Of a stretch of 64,000 nucleotides of DNA, positions 1 through 9,116 are shown piece after piece. Position 1 is the first letter of the stretch. Every line of letters begins with the position of its first letter. The position numbers were made by a program, and so were the translations under genes. Location: NCBI RefSeq assembly GCF_947489035.1, contig NZ_CANLCI010000002.1:214660-278659 (forward strand), given 5' to 3'. The notes beneath the pieces are model-generated. The model was not told where the DNA came from. It saw nothing but the letters and a program-made list of their open reading frames with translations, and did no database searches. The stretch comes from an uncultured Ferrimonas sp. GTDB taxonomy: Bacteria > Pseudomonadota > Gammaproteobacteria > Enterobacterales > Shewanellaceae.

Positions 1-400
1 GGCGCCCCATGCTGTCTAACGACGACAACATATTGCGAAAACGGCTGGTATCTTGCTGCTGCGCCAAACGGGCGATGCGCTCGGCGCTGTCGCCAATGCG
101 TTCGAGCTCGGTAACCGCTTTGGAAATGGCCAACACCAAGCGCAGATCCGACGCCGCCGGTTGCCGCTTGGCAATAATGCGGGTGCACTCCTCATCGATG
201 TTCACTTCCATGCTATTGACCTTGCGATCGCGCTCGATGATCTTGCCTGCTTCAACCCCATCGCCCCGTTGCAGCGCATCCAGCGCATCGGTGAGCTGCT
301 GTTCAACTAAGCCGCCCATCGCCATCACGTTGTTGCGGATCTCCTCAAGCTCAGCGTTAAACTGACCCGAGATGTGCTTGCCAATATTCATGTGATCCAT
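1..400 (-). CDS. phoU: Phosphate transport regulator PhoU (N-terminal part, cut by window edge)
   Basis: The reading frame starts at ATG 398-400 on the minus strand, behind an AGGAGCAGCA ribosome site, and stays open to base 1, giving about 133 residues. The start MDHMNIGKHISGQFNAELEE and the later stretch AVTELERIGDSAERIARLAQ are typical of PhoU, a soluble all-helical protein with two three-helix repeats and metal-binding acidic helices. PhoU links the PstSCAB transporter to the sensor kinase PhoR and keeps the Pho response off when phosphate is plentiful. It is the last gene of pstC-pstA-pstB-phoU, 8 bp after pstB. The C-terminal half lies outside the window. Confidence 0.95.
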   Translation of the reverse strand, partial: MDHMNIGKHISGQFNAELEEIRNNVMAMGGLVEQQLTDALDALQRGDGVEAGKIIERDRKVNSMEVNIDEECTRIIAKRQPAASDLRLVLAISKAVTELERIGDSAERIARLAQQQDTSRFRNMLSSLDSMGR

Positions 401-408
401 TGCTGCTC

Positions 409-1227
409 CTAGCCCATGCGTCCGGTGATGTAATCTTCGGTGCTTTTCATCGCGGGGGTGGTAAATAAGGTGTTGGTGTCGGTGTACTCAATCAGCTCGC
501 CCATGTACATGTAGGCGGTGTTGTCCGAGACCCGCGCCGCTTGCTGCATGTTGTGGGTCACGATCACTACGGTGTAATCGCGTTTTAGGCCGGTGATCAA
601 CTCTTCAATAATGAGGGTAGAAAGCGGATCCAGTGCCGAGGTGGGTTCATCCAGCAGCAACACCTTGGGTTCAATCGCCAGTGCTCGGGCTATCACCAAA
701 CGCTGCTGCTGACCGCCAGATAAGCCAAAGGCGCTGTCGCTTAAGCGATCCTTCACTTCGTCCCACAACGCTGCCGCCTTTAAGCCTTTCTCTACCGCTT
801 CATCTAAGCGGCGGCGATCGTTCACCCCTTGCAAACGCAGGCCATAAACCACGTTTTCATAAATCGATTTGGGGAACGGGTTGGGGCGCTGAAACACCAT
901 GCCCACATTACGACGCAGCGCCGCCACGTCCACCCGACGGTGGTAGATGTCTTTATTATCCAGTTCGATTTTGCCATCGATGTGGCAATCGTCGATCAGA
1001 TCATTCATCCGGTTTAAGCAGCGCAACAAGGTGGATTTACCGCAACCACTGGGGCCAATAAAGGCGGTAATTTGATTACGCGGGATCTTCATGCTGATGC
1101 CGTTGAGCGCGGTTTTATCGCCGTAACGCAAACTCAGCTCTTGGATCCGAAACGCGGTTTGCTGCTCTGACAGATCCGCCAAGTCCAAGCTGTTGGCGCT
1201 AAGCAAATCTGTGTCTATCGATAACAT
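409..1227 (-). CDS. pstB: Phosphate ABC transporter ATPase PstB
   Basis: 272 residues, a little longer than the usual 257-260 because of an N-terminal extension of about 25 residues. Walker [10 protein letters not shown] is at about 58-66, the ABC signature LSGGQQQ at about 169-175 and Walker B VLLLDEP at about 189-195, followed by TSALD. It hydrolyses ATP on the cytoplasmic side to power phosphate import through PstC and PstA. It lies 57 bp after pstA and 8 bp before phoU on the same strand, so it is part of the pst operon, probably transcribed from the Pho-box promoter ahead of pstC. Confidence 0.97.
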   Translation of the reverse strand: MLSIDTDLLSANSLDLADLSEQQTAFRIQELSLRYGDKTALNGISMKIPRNQITAFIGPSGCGKSTLLRCLNRMNDLIDDCHIDGKIELDNKDIYHRRVDVAALRRNVGMVFQRPNPFPKSIYENVVYGLRLQGVNDRRRLDEAVEKGLKAAALWDEVKDRLSDSAFGLSGGQQQRLVIARALAIEPKVLLLDEPTSALDPLSTLIIEELITGLKRDYTVVIVTHNMQQAARVSDNTAYMYMGELIEYTDTNTLFTTPAMKSTEDYITGRMG

Positions 1228-1284
1228 AGCTGTGGCCCTGTCGACTGATGGTCAAAAATGGGTGGTCAAAATAAGTAATGAACA

Positions 1285-2934
1285 TTAGTGATCTAAATGA
1301 CGGTAGCGTTCACGCAAGTGGTTACGTACGCCAATGGCGGTTAAATTCAGCGCAACAATCACCGACACCAACAAAAACGCGGTGGCGTACACCAGCGGGC
1401 GTGTTGCTTCCACATTGGGGCTTTGAAAGCCCACATCGTAGATATGAAAGCCCAGATGCATAAACTTGCGCTCTAGGTGCACAAAGGGGAAATTGCCGTC
1501 CATCGGCAGCTGAGGCGCCAGTTTCACCACCCCCACCAGCATCAATGGCGCCACTTCGCCGGCGGCGCGCGCCACGGCCAATATCAGTCCGGTCATGATG
1601 GCCGGGCTGGCCATCGGCAACACCAGCCGCCACAGGGTTTCCGCCTTGGTGGCGCCCAACGCTAAGCTGCCGTGGCGAACCGAATGGGGGATCCGCGCTA
1701 AGCCCTCCTCGGTGGAGACAATCACCACCGGCAGGGTCAGTATGGCCAGCGTTAACGCCGACCACAGCACCCCCGGCGTGCCGAACGTGGGGCTTGGTAG
1801 GGCTTCCGCATAAAACAGCTGATCCAAGCTGCCGCCAACCACATACACAAAGAAACCAAGACCAAACACCCCATACACTATCGAAGGCACCCCCGCGAGG
1901 TTGATCACCGCAATGCGGATCACTCGGGTAAGCAACCCCTTGCCCGCGTATTCGTGCAGATACACCGCCGCCAGCACCCCAAATGGGGTCACAATCACCG
2001 CCATCAACAACACCATAAACACCGTGCCGAAGATGGCGGGGTAAACGCCCCCTTCGGTGTTGGCTTCCCGCGGTTCTTCGCTGACAAAACGCCACACCCC
2101 GTGCAGCCAATGGTTCAGCTTTTGGTACCAACTCATGCGGTTAGGAAAGTGCACCTGCACCACTTGCGCCAAGGGAATAACCACTTGCTCGCCACGCATG
2201 TCTTGCACCAGCAGTTGATCCCGCGTTGCCAACTGGCGGTATTGCAACAGCTGCTGTTCTTGCTGTTGGTATTGCCGCTGCAGTGCCTGTTGTTGTTGCT
2301 CTATCTGCGCCAACGCCGCAGCGCTATCAGTGCCATCCAGCACCTGTTTTCGTTGCTGTAAGCGCAGCTTCTCTAATTGAAAATTGATGCGGCCGATGTC
2401 GTCCCGTTGCAGTGCGCTGGCCTGAGCATTGAGCGTTTGGGCCTCGTCCACCGCCGTTTCCAACCACGGCAAAATCGCATCACCTTGGTAGTGGTTGCCG
2501 TTGTATTGCAGCTGCACAATGTCGCCATAAAAGTTGCCATTGTTGCGCCGTTCAATCACCGCCACGGATCCGGGGGTGGTTTCGCTCAGCACATGGGGTA
2601 ACCATACCCAGCGAAAATCCAGCGGCACATATTCACGGTTGCCGGTTTTCACCAGCATCCGCTCGACCCCTTGCCCTTGCTGGGCAAATGTCAGCCCCGC
2701 ATCCGCCAGCACCTCGGCGCTGACCTGCTCTCGCTCGTAGCGTTCACCAATAACGGTGTAGGGCTGGCCTTGGGGATCTTGCAGCTGCCATTGGTACACC
2801 GGCGCTGGCCAAAAATAGATTAAGCCGCGCCAAGCGATCAGGCACAACAAGCCTAATACCGACAGCAACGACAGGCTGACTGCGCCGCTGGTTAGCCAGA
2901 TCCAAGGGCTGCCGGATTTGATCCACCGTTTCAT
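1285..2934 (-). CDS. pstA: Phosphate ABC transporter permease PstA with a large coiled-coil insertion
   Basis: 549 residues, nearly twice the E. coli length (296). After a first membrane segment (about residues 12-38) comes an insertion of roughly 260 residues that includes a Gln-rich coiled coil (repeated EQQQQ and QQQEQQ around 205-230). The canonical permease core starts near 300 (GVYPAIFGTVFMVLLMAV) and includes the ATPase-coupling region with ALGATKAETLWRLVLP. The insertion between TM1 and TM2 should face the periplasm. The gene starts at ATG 2934, 10 bp after pstC. The core assignment is firm. The extended form is known from other marine gammaproteobacteria, but the role of the insertion is not known to me. 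Confidence 0.94.
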   Translation of the reverse strand: MKRWIKSGSPWIWLTSGAVSLSLLSVLGLLCLIAWRGLIYFWPAPVYQWQLQDPQGQPYTVIGERYEREQVSAEVLADAGLTFAQQGQGVERMLVKTGNREYVPLDFRWVWLPHVLSETTPGSVAVIERRNNGNFYGDIVQLQYNGNHYQGDAILPWLETAVDEAQTLNAQASALQRDDIGRINFQLEKLRLQQRKQVLDGTDSAAALAQIEQQQQALQRQYQQQEQQLLQYRQLATRDQLLVQDMRGEQVVIPLAQVVQVHFPNRMSWYQKLNHWLHGVWRFVSEEPREANTEGGVYPAIFGTVFMVLLMAVIVTPFGVLAAVYLHEYAGKGLLTRVIRIAVINLAGVPSIVYGVFGLGFFVYVVGGSLDQLFYAEALPSPTFGTPGVLWSALTLAILTLPVVIVSTEEGLARIPHSVRHGSLALGATKAETLWRLVLPMASPAIMTGLILAVARAAGEVAPLMLVGVVKLAPQLPMDGNFPFVHLERKFMHLGFHIYDVGFQSPNVEATRPLVYATAFLLVSVIVALNLTAIGVRNHLRERYRHLDH

Positions 2935-2944
2935 CTACCCGCCC

Positions 2945-5158
2945 CTACAGTGATGAGTACTTCTGGCGCAGGTGCTGACGCACCAATTCGGCCACAGTAT
3001 TAAAAATAAAGGTGAACACAAACAGCACCAAGGCGGTAAGAAACAACACCCGATAGTGGCTGCTGCCGATGGCCGACTCGGGCATTTCGATCGCAATGTT
3101 GGCGGCTAAGGTACGCATGCCTTCAAACGGGTTCCATTTCATCAAGGCGGTATTGCCGGTGGCCATCAGCACTATCATGGTTTCGCCAACAGCGCGGCCA
3201 AAGCCCATCATCACCGCCGAGAAGATCCCCGGGCTGGCGGTCAGTAACACCACTCGCGTTAAGGTTTGCCACTGGGTTGCCCCCAGCGCCAACGAGCCGT
3301 TAACCAGATGCCGTGGCACCGAGAAGATCGCGTCTTCGGCAATCGAAAAAATGGTGGGGATCACCGCAAAGCCCATGGCCAACCCCACCACCAAGGCGTT
3401 GCGCTGATCAAAAGGAATGTTCAGCGTATTAGTCACAAAGGCGCGGCCATCGCCGCCCATAAACCACTGCTCGGCCAACGGGCTAAAGGCAAAACAGCCC
3501 CAGCACACCAAGATCAGCAACGGCAGTAACAGCAGTTCTCGGTATTGCAGCAGCGGCCGCTCTTGGATTGAAGCCGGTAACTTTTGCCAACCCCAAGCCA
3601 CCAGCAGGATTGTCAGCGGCAGCATCAGCAACAGCAGCAAGACCCCGGGCAAGTTGGCCTCAACAATGGGCGCTAACCACAGCCCCGCCAAGAAGCCCAA
3701 AATCACCGTTGGCAATGCTTCCATGATCTCAATGGTGGGTTTCACTAACGCCCGCACTTTGGCGGTCATGAAGTAGGCGGTGTAGATGGCGCCACTGATG
3801 GCGATAGGCACCGCAAACAGCATCGCGTACAGCGCCGCTTTCATGGTGCCAAACACCAACGGCATAACGCTTAACTTGGCTTCAAAATCGTCCGAGCCCG
3901 ACGTCGACTGCCACAGGTAGTCTGGCTCGGGGTAGCCTTCGTACCACAGCGGTTGCCACAGGGCGCGCCACGACACCTCGGGGTGTTCGTTACGCAGCGT
4001 CATCATACTAATACGATCGCCTAACTCCACGATAAGACCATTGCCAGCGGGGGCAAATGCCATCGCTTGCACGGGCTGCTCCAACGACTGAGATAACAAC
4101 TCTTGCCCTGAAGTGGCGTGCCACAAGGTGATGCCGCCGTTGTCATCGCCCACCGCAAAGGTGCGTCGAAAATACTCGCTGGCCAGCGTGCGCGCCGCTT
4201 GGCCGTTATCGAACTGGCGGATCCGCCGGTATTGGCGCCCATCGTCACCTCGGGTTTCAAACCACTGCGAGACGGTTCCGGCTTCGGTTGCCACTAACAG
4301 CGAACTGGCACCGGCCAGCAAGGCGATGTCGCTAATAAGACCACCACCGTGCTCCAGCCGCTGCGGCTGCGTTAGCCCGTTCGCATCAGTCAATCGCCAG
4401 ATCTGCACTTGGTTATCGGCCAGTACAAACAGCTGTTGCTGATCTGGGGTAAGCAGCAGTTTGTCCACTTGCACGGGCAGCTGAGGCAGCTCGACATCAC
4501 TGCGCTGCCACTGGTGCTTATCGCTAATGAAATCCACGCTGGCGTGAAAGCGGGTTAGGTGCCACGCCTGATCCCCGCCTTGCCACAGCAACGACAGCTG
4601 TTCATCACTGGCGGCAAAGGCCAAATTGGCGATCCGTCGCCCCTGCTTGTCCAGCTGCAACTGCTGCGGCCCCAAGGGGTAGGTTAAAATGGGGGTGCTG
4701 CTGCGAATGTCGTTGGGATAACTGATCTCAAAGCTCGGTTTGGCAATGATCACCTGACCATTAGAGAGGCCATAGGCAACGGTTTCAGCGGCCGCATGGG
4801 CGCTGGCAATGGCGCTGATCTCGACCCCGTTTTGCAAAGACAACTGCCGTGATTGGTGGGCACCGGAAACATGGTAGAACTCGGCGGTGCCATCGGTGGT
4901 AAGCCGATAACCGTACTGGCGCGATTCCTCAATGCCCAGCAAGGCCGTTTGCCCCGGCGACAGCTTGGCACTACTAAAACGTGGGCTGATGCTGGCACTC
5001 AAAAAGGTTGGCGCCACCACATACAACAGATAGAAAAAGATCAGCAGCAACGCGATCAGCACCAGCGAACCACCACCGATGATCCCCAGGCGCGCTAATT
5101 TGTCTTTGAGCAAACGCCGCCGACTGCTGAGCAGAAGATCTGCTGCTTTCGATTCCAT
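2945..5158 (-). CDS. pstC: Phosphate ABC transporter permease PstC with a propeller-like insertion
   Basis: 737 residues against about 320 in E. coli. TM1 (LGIIGGGSLVLIALLLIFFY, about 24-50) is followed by about 370 residues of WD40-like repeats, with recognisable blades such as QQLFVLADNQVQIWRL, SLLVATEAGTVSQWF and TFAVGDDNGGITLWH. The permease core follows from about 430 (MPLVFGTMKAALYAMLFAVP) and carries the coupling motif ALGATQWQTLTRVVL. The propeller should be periplasmic. It is the first gene of pstCAB-phoU, and the translation start lies about 26 nt after the predicted transcription start. Function as a phosphate channel follows from the core and the operon. A docking or sensing role for the propeller is only inference. 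Confidence 0.94.
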   Translation of the reverse strand: MESKAADLLLSSRRRLLKDKLARLGIIGGGSLVLIALLLIFFYLLYVVAPTFLSASISPRFSSAKLSPGQTALLGIEESRQYGYRLTTDGTAEFYHVSGAHQSRQLSLQNGVEISAIASAHAAAETVAYGLSNGQVIIAKPSFEISYPNDIRSSTPILTYPLGPQQLQLDKQGRRIANLAFAASDEQLSLLWQGGDQAWHLTRFHASVDFISDKHQWQRSDVELPQLPVQVDKLLLTPDQQQLFVLADNQVQIWRLTDANGLTQPQRLEHGGGLISDIALLAGASSLLVATEAGTVSQWFETRGDDGRQYRRIRQFDNGQAARTLASEYFRRTFAVGDDNGGITLWHATSGQELLSQSLEQPVQAMAFAPAGNGLIVELGDRISMMTLRNEHPEVSWRALWQPLWYEGYPEPDYLWQSTSGSDDFEAKLSVMPLVFGTMKAALYAMLFAVPIAISGAIYTAYFMTAKVRALVKPTIEIMEALPTVILGFLAGLWLAPIVEANLPGVLLLLLMLPLTILLVAWGWQKLPASIQERPLLQYRELLLLPLLILVCWGCFAFSPLAEQWFMGGDGRAFVTNTLNIPFDQRNALVVGLAMGFAVIPTIFSIAEDAIFSVPRHLVNGSLALGATQWQTLTRVVLLTASPGIFSAVMMGFGRAVGETMIVLMATGNTALMKWNPFEGMRTLAANIAIEMPESAIGSSHYRVLFLTALVLFVFTFIFNTVAELVRQHLRQKYSSL

Positions 5159-5190
5159 CTGAGCCTATATACCTAACTTGAAGGGCTGCC

Positions 5191-5224
5191 AATATATGTC
5201 GTTTATGTGACAGTTGGATTACAA
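5191..5224 (-). promoter_or_regulatory. PhoB-dependent promoter of pstCAB-phoU
   Basis: On the minus strand an 18-bp Pho box, TTGTAATCCAACTGTCAC (5207-5224), consists of two 7-mers (5/7 and 7/7 to CTGTCAT/C) separated by 4 bp. A third weaker unit, ACGACAT, follows in the same 11-bp register. Exactly 10 bp further is TATATT (5191-5196), a 5/6 match to a sigma-70 -10 box. The box takes the place of the -35 element, as in known PhoB promoters. Transcription would start near 5184. Confidence 0.82.
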
Positions 5225-5341
5225 CCACGCTTGGCTGAATTGATCCCAGTATAAAGCCAATAGTGTTACCGTATTTAGGCGCCAATACGATAATCATTTT
5301 ACCGGCCGACAGGCAACAAACTAAACTCAGATATCAATGGG

Positions 5342-5375
5342 TTGTCATCTGCTTGCCACACTGCTGCCACAGTAT
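5342..5375 (+). promoter_or_regulatory. Pho-box array ahead of ppk
   Basis: Three 7-mers in strict 11-bp register run along the plus strand: TTGTCAT (5342-5348), TTGCCAC (5353-5359) and CTGCCAC (5364-5370), matching CTGTCAT/C at 6, 5 and 6 of 7 positions. Counting 10 bp from the first pair gives CAGTAT (5370-5375), a poor -10 that keeps the key A, A and T. Transcription near 5382 would leave a 36-nt leader before GTG 5418. The box array is clear; the -10 is uncertain. Confidence 0.62.
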
Positions 5376-5417
5376 TTAGCGCGGTCTACTCCCCCCAATT
5401 TTGATGAGGTTCTGCCG

Positions 5418-7505
5418 GTGTTGTCTTCCAATCAAACGATGGAAAAAGAGCTCAGTTGGCTCAGCTTTAATGCTCGGGTATTGCAAGAGGCCGCCGACGA
5501 ACACACCCCGTTAATTGAGCGGGTGCGATTTTTGGGGATCTTCTCTAACAATCAAGATGAGTTCTTTCGAGTGCGGGTGGCCGGATTACGACGCCGTATT
5601 CTGATTGAAGAGTCCCGCGGTGGCGGCGAAGCGGCGCGCACTCTGTTGGCCGACATCAACCAGCGCGTGCTGGCGTTGCAAGCGCAGTTTGATGAGATCT
5701 ACCAACGGCTGATTGTTGACTTGGCCCGCCGTAATATCTTCTTGGTTAACGAAACCCAGCTCAGTGACGAACACAAAAGCTGGTTGAATCAGCATTTTCG
5801 CGACAAGATCCGCCGCCATATCATCCCCATTTTGCTGGGCAACGACGCCAACGCCAACATCGAACACAACCTTGAGGACGGCCTGACCTATTTGGTGGCA
5901 GAGATCCGCCATCAACAGCAGCTGCAATACGCCTTTATTCCGGTGCCATCCGACAAACTGCCGCGCTTTGTGCATCTGCCCTCGCCTTCGGCCAGCAAAC
6001 CGCGCACCACGTTAATTCTGCTGGATAACATCATTCGTCACTGCGTAAACGATCTGTTTGCGGGGATCATCCCCTTTGATCAGATCCAGTGCTTCTCGAT
6101 GAAGCTAACCCGCGATGCCGAATACGATCTGTCCAACGAGATTGATCTTACCCTGATCGAAAAGATGTCGTCGGGCTTAAAGCAGCGCCTGACCGCCGAG
6201 CCGGTGCGGCTGGTGTACGACCGAGAAATGCCGCAAGCGATGCTGGATATGTTGGTACAACAGCTCGGTGCCAGCAACTACGACAGCGTTACCCCCGGTG
6301 GCCGTTATCATAACTTTCGTGATTTCATCGAATTTCCCAACCCCGGTCGCAAATACCTTGAACACGACAAGCTGCCGCCCATTTCGTCCGCACAGTTTAC
6401 CCACTACGCCACCGCCTTCGAGGCGATCAGCGCCGACGACATCCTGCTGCACTACCCCTATCACCGCTTTGCCCACTTGGTGGAATGGCTGCGCCAAGCC
6501 GCCTACGATCCGCAAGTGCGGGCGATTAAGCTCAACATCTACCGCGCCGCCAAACGCTCGCAGGTGCTCAGTGCCCTGATTGAAGCGGTCAAAAATGGCA
6601 AAGAGGTCACGGTGGTGGTTGAGCTTGCCGCCCGTTTTGATGAAGAGGCCAACATCGAATGGGCCAAGATCCTCACCGATGCTGGCGTGCGAGTCAGCTT
6701 TGGCGTGCCGTCGTTAAAGGTGCATTCGAAACTGGCGCTGATCAGCCGCATTGAACAGGGCGAAATGGTGCATTACGCCCACATCGGCACCGGCAACTTC
6801 AATGAAAAAACCGCCAAGATCTACACCGATTTGGCGCTGTTCACTAAGGATCCGCAGATCACCGCCGACGTGGCCACCGTCTTTAACTTTATTGAACACC
6901 CCTATCGCCGCGCCAAGTTGCAGCATCTGCTGGTGTCGCCCATTGATGCACGCCGTAAGCTGTATCGCCTCATCGACCGCGAGATCCAAAACAAGTTAGC
7001 GGGTAAGAACGCCGGCATCACGCTCAAAATCAATAACTTGGTGGATTCTGGCCTGATCAAGCGGCTCTACGATGCCTCTCGCAACGGGGTTGGGGTTAAA
7101 TTGATCATCCGTGGCATGTGCGCGCTGCTTACAGAGCAGCCCGGCAGCTCTGACAACATCGAAGCCATTTCGGTGATCGACCGCTTTTTAGAGCACCCAC
7201 GGATCATGGTGTTTGCCAACGACGACGATCCCAAGGTGTTCATCAGCAGCGGCGACTGGATGAGCCGTAACCTCGACAATCGGGTTGAGGTGGGCTGCCC
7301 CATCTATTCCCCCCGGCTAAAACAGCAGATCATTGATATGCTTACTATCCAGTGGAACGACACCCAAAAAGCACGCCGTATCGATCGCAACCAAAGCAAT
7401 CCCTACGTTAAACGGGGCAAGCGCAAGAAGCTTCGCAGCCAAGTGGCCACCTACCACTACCTGCTAGAGCAAGAGTCGCGCTACCCGCCCGCCAGCAAGG
7501 AATAG
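5418..7505 (+). CDS. ppk: Polyphosphate kinase 1
   Basis: PPK1 makes polyphosphate from ATP reversibly through a phospho-histidine. From GTG 5418 the protein is 695 residues (E. coli 688). The family start motif KELSWLSFNARVLQEA follows within ten residues. The autophosphorylated His of VHSKLAL falls at about 436 and the second active-site His of LEHPRIMVF at about 593, matching E. coli 435 and 592. The frame is open back to ATG 5337. I prefer GTG 5418 because GAGGT sits 7 nt upstream and the longer version would run through the Pho boxes. ATG 5439 is a further alternative. ppx follows after 11 bp, so the two form an operon. Confidence 0.95.
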   Translation: MLSSNQTMEKELSWLSFNARVLQEAADEHTPLIERVRFLGIFSNNQDEFFRVRVAGLRRRILIEESRGGGEAARTLLADINQRVLALQAQFDEIYQRLIVDLARRNIFLVNETQLSDEHKSWLNQHFRDKIRRHIIPILLGNDANANIEHNLEDGLTYLVAEIRHQQQLQYAFIPVPSDKLPRFVHLPSPSASKPRTTLILLDNIIRHCVNDLFAGIIPFDQIQCFSMKLTRDAEYDLSNEIDLTLIEKMSSGLKQRLTAEPVRLVYDREMPQAMLDMLVQQLGASNYDSVTPGGRYHNFRDFIEFPNPGRKYLEHDKLPPISSAQFTHYATAFEAISADDILLHYPYHRFAHLVEWLRQAAYDPQVRAIKLNIYRAAKRSQVLSALIEAVKNGKEVTVVVELAARFDEEANIEWAKILTDAGVRVSFGVPSLKVHSKLALISRIEQGEMVHYAHIGTGNFNEKTAKIYTDLALFTKDPQITADVATVFNFIEHPYRRAKLQHLLVSPIDARRKLYRLIDREIQNKLAGKNAGITLKINNLVDSGLIKRLYDASRNGVGVKLIIRGMCALLTEQPGSSDNIEAISVIDRFLEHPRIMVFANDDDPKVFISSGDWMSRNLDNRVEVGCPIYSPRLKQQIIDMLTIQWNDTQKARRIDRNQSNPYVKRGKRKKLRSQVATYHYLLEQESRYPPASKE

Positions 7506-7516
7506 AGTGCACAACC

Positions 7517-9013
7517 ATGTCACACGCCCGCGTTGGCGACACCATTGCCGCCATTGATTTAGGTTCCAACAGTTTTCATCTGGCCATCGCTCGGATCTTG
7601 GAAAACCGAGTGCAGATGCTGCACCGGATCAAGCAACGGGTGCAGCTTGCACAAGGCATGGATCAACAGGGCAATCTGGCGGACGACGCCATCGAACGCG
7701 GCCTTGACTGCCTGCGCCAGTTTGCCCAACACCTGGTCGCCAGTGACATCAGCGACATTCGCGTGGTGGCCACCTACGCCCTACGCAGCGCCCCCAATCG
7801 GCAACGCTTTGTGCAACCCGCAGAGCAGATCCTCGCTACCCCCGTCGAGGTGATCGCCGGCAGCGAAGAAGCCCGATTGATTTTCCAAGGGGTGGCGCAA
7901 TCGTTGGAACTTGACGGCAACAGCTTGGTTATCGACATCGGCGGCGGCTCCACCGAACTGATCATTGGCCAAGGCCGCAGCCCGAAACTGATGGAGTCGG
8001 TCAACATGGGCTGCGTCAGTTTTCATGATCGTTTCTTCGCCACCAACAAACTCAGCAGTAAAGGGGTTAACCGCGCCATTGTGGCCGCACAGCAGCAGTT
8101 AGAGCCCTTGCTCGAACGCTACCACCGTTTGGGTTGGCAGCAGGTCATTGGTTGCTCTGGCACCATCAAGGCGCTGCAACAACTGTGCAGTGATGGCGAC
8201 CAATCCCAGCCGTTAGAACGTGAGCAACTCGAACAGCTGCGCCAACAGTTGATAGACGGCCACCCCGCCACCACGGACGCCCTGAACCAGTTGCCGGAAT
8301 CGCGGCGTAAGGTGATCCCCGCTGGATTGGCGGTGTTGTTGGCCTGTTTTCGCAGCCTCGAATTAACGCCGCTGCGCTTTAGCAGTGCCGCCCTGCGCGA
8401 AGGGGTAATTGTAGAGATGGCGGGGGAACAGGATCACGACTCCATCTGCCGTGAAACCGTTGCCGCAATGGAGCGGTTGCATCATGTTGATACCAGCCAC
8501 GGCAAGCAGGTGGCCAAAAGCGCCAGCGCCTTCTTTAAAAGCTCACCCTGCCACAACGCCCCCATGCAGCGGTTGCTGAAATGGGCCGCGCGCTTGTTAG
8601 AGGTGGGCTTATCACTGAATTTTCGCGGGATGCACCGCCACAGCGGCTATATCCTCAGCAACAGCAACCTGCCTGGCTTTACCGTAGAGCAGCAACAACT
8701 GCTGGGTTGGTTAGGGCGCTTTCAACGCAAGCGGTTGGACGAATGCCAACCGCTGCTGCTGCAACTGGCGGATCCCCTTAGCCAGCAGCACTTGTTGGTG
8801 TCGTTGCGGCTGGCGGCGCTCTGGCATCTGGGGCGGCGTCATCAAATGGCGATGCCCAACGTACACTGGCACCCCAATAAACTGGTGCTGTCACTGCCGT
8901 TTAACAGCGACGAGGAACCATTGTTGTGGGCGGATCTGGAACAAGAACAGCGGCAACTGCAACAAATCGACTGGCAATTAGAATTGCACCAACGGCCGCC
9001 AGCGGCGCACTAA
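7517..9013 (+). CDS. ppx: Exopolyphosphatase (Ppx/GppA family)
   Basis: 498 residues, close to E. coli Ppx (513). The sugar-kinase/actin-like ATPase fold is marked by the phosphate-1 motif AAIDLGSNSFHLAIA near residue 12 and the phosphate-2 motif VIDIGGGSTELIIG near 140. An HD-like helical C-terminal domain follows, with RHSGYILSNSN. It releases orthophosphate from polyphosphate chain ends. Placed 11 bp after ppk it forms the classical ppk-ppx pair. It could also act on pppGpp, since Ppx and GppA are paralogues and only one is visible here, but the operon position favours Ppx. It converges with pstS, and I see no clear terminator in the 103-bp gap. Confidence 0.95.
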   Translation: MSHARVGDTIAAIDLGSNSFHLAIARILENRVQMLHRIKQRVQLAQGMDQQGNLADDAIERGLDCLRQFAQHLVASDISDIRVVATYALRSAPNRQRFVQPAEQILATPVEVIAGSEEARLIFQGVAQSLELDGNSLVIDIGGGSTELIIGQGRSPKLMESVNMGCVSFHDRFFATNKLSSKGVNRAIVAAQQQLEPLLERYHRLGWQQVIGCSGTIKALQQLCSDGDQSQPLEREQLEQLRQQLIDGHPATTDALNQLPESRRKVIPAGLAVLLACFRSLELTPLRFSSAALREGVIVEMAGEQDHDSICRETVAAMERLHHVDTSHGKQVAKSASAFFKSSPCHNAPMQRLLKWAARLLEVGLSLNFRGMHRHSGYILSNSNLPGFTVEQQQLLGWLGRFQRKRLDECQPLLLQLADPLSQQHLLVSLRLAALWHLGRRHQMAMPNVHWHPNKLVLSLPFNSDEEPLLWADLEQEQRQLQQIDWQLELHQRPPAAH

Positions 9014-9116
9014 GGGCGGCTTTTAGCCCCACAAAGGTCAAACACTCAAGTCTGCCGCTAATAGCCGCAGCCAAGATGCCCTCAAACCAAGGCCTAAGCA
9101 GCGTTACGGCGCGGTG

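Noticed and set aside
633..1061. 142-codon plus-strand frame across pstB
   Set aside because: It is a shadow of pstB on the opposite strand; the pstB frame carries all ABC motifs.
5586..5975. 129-codon minus-strand frame inside ppk
   Set aside because: Antisense shadow of a conserved gene with no ribosome site or family pattern. Similar shadows inside other genes are left out for the same reason.
9014..9116. Terminator between ppx and pstS
   Set aside because: Only a 4-bp stem (GGGC/GCCC) is seen and no T-tract on either strand.
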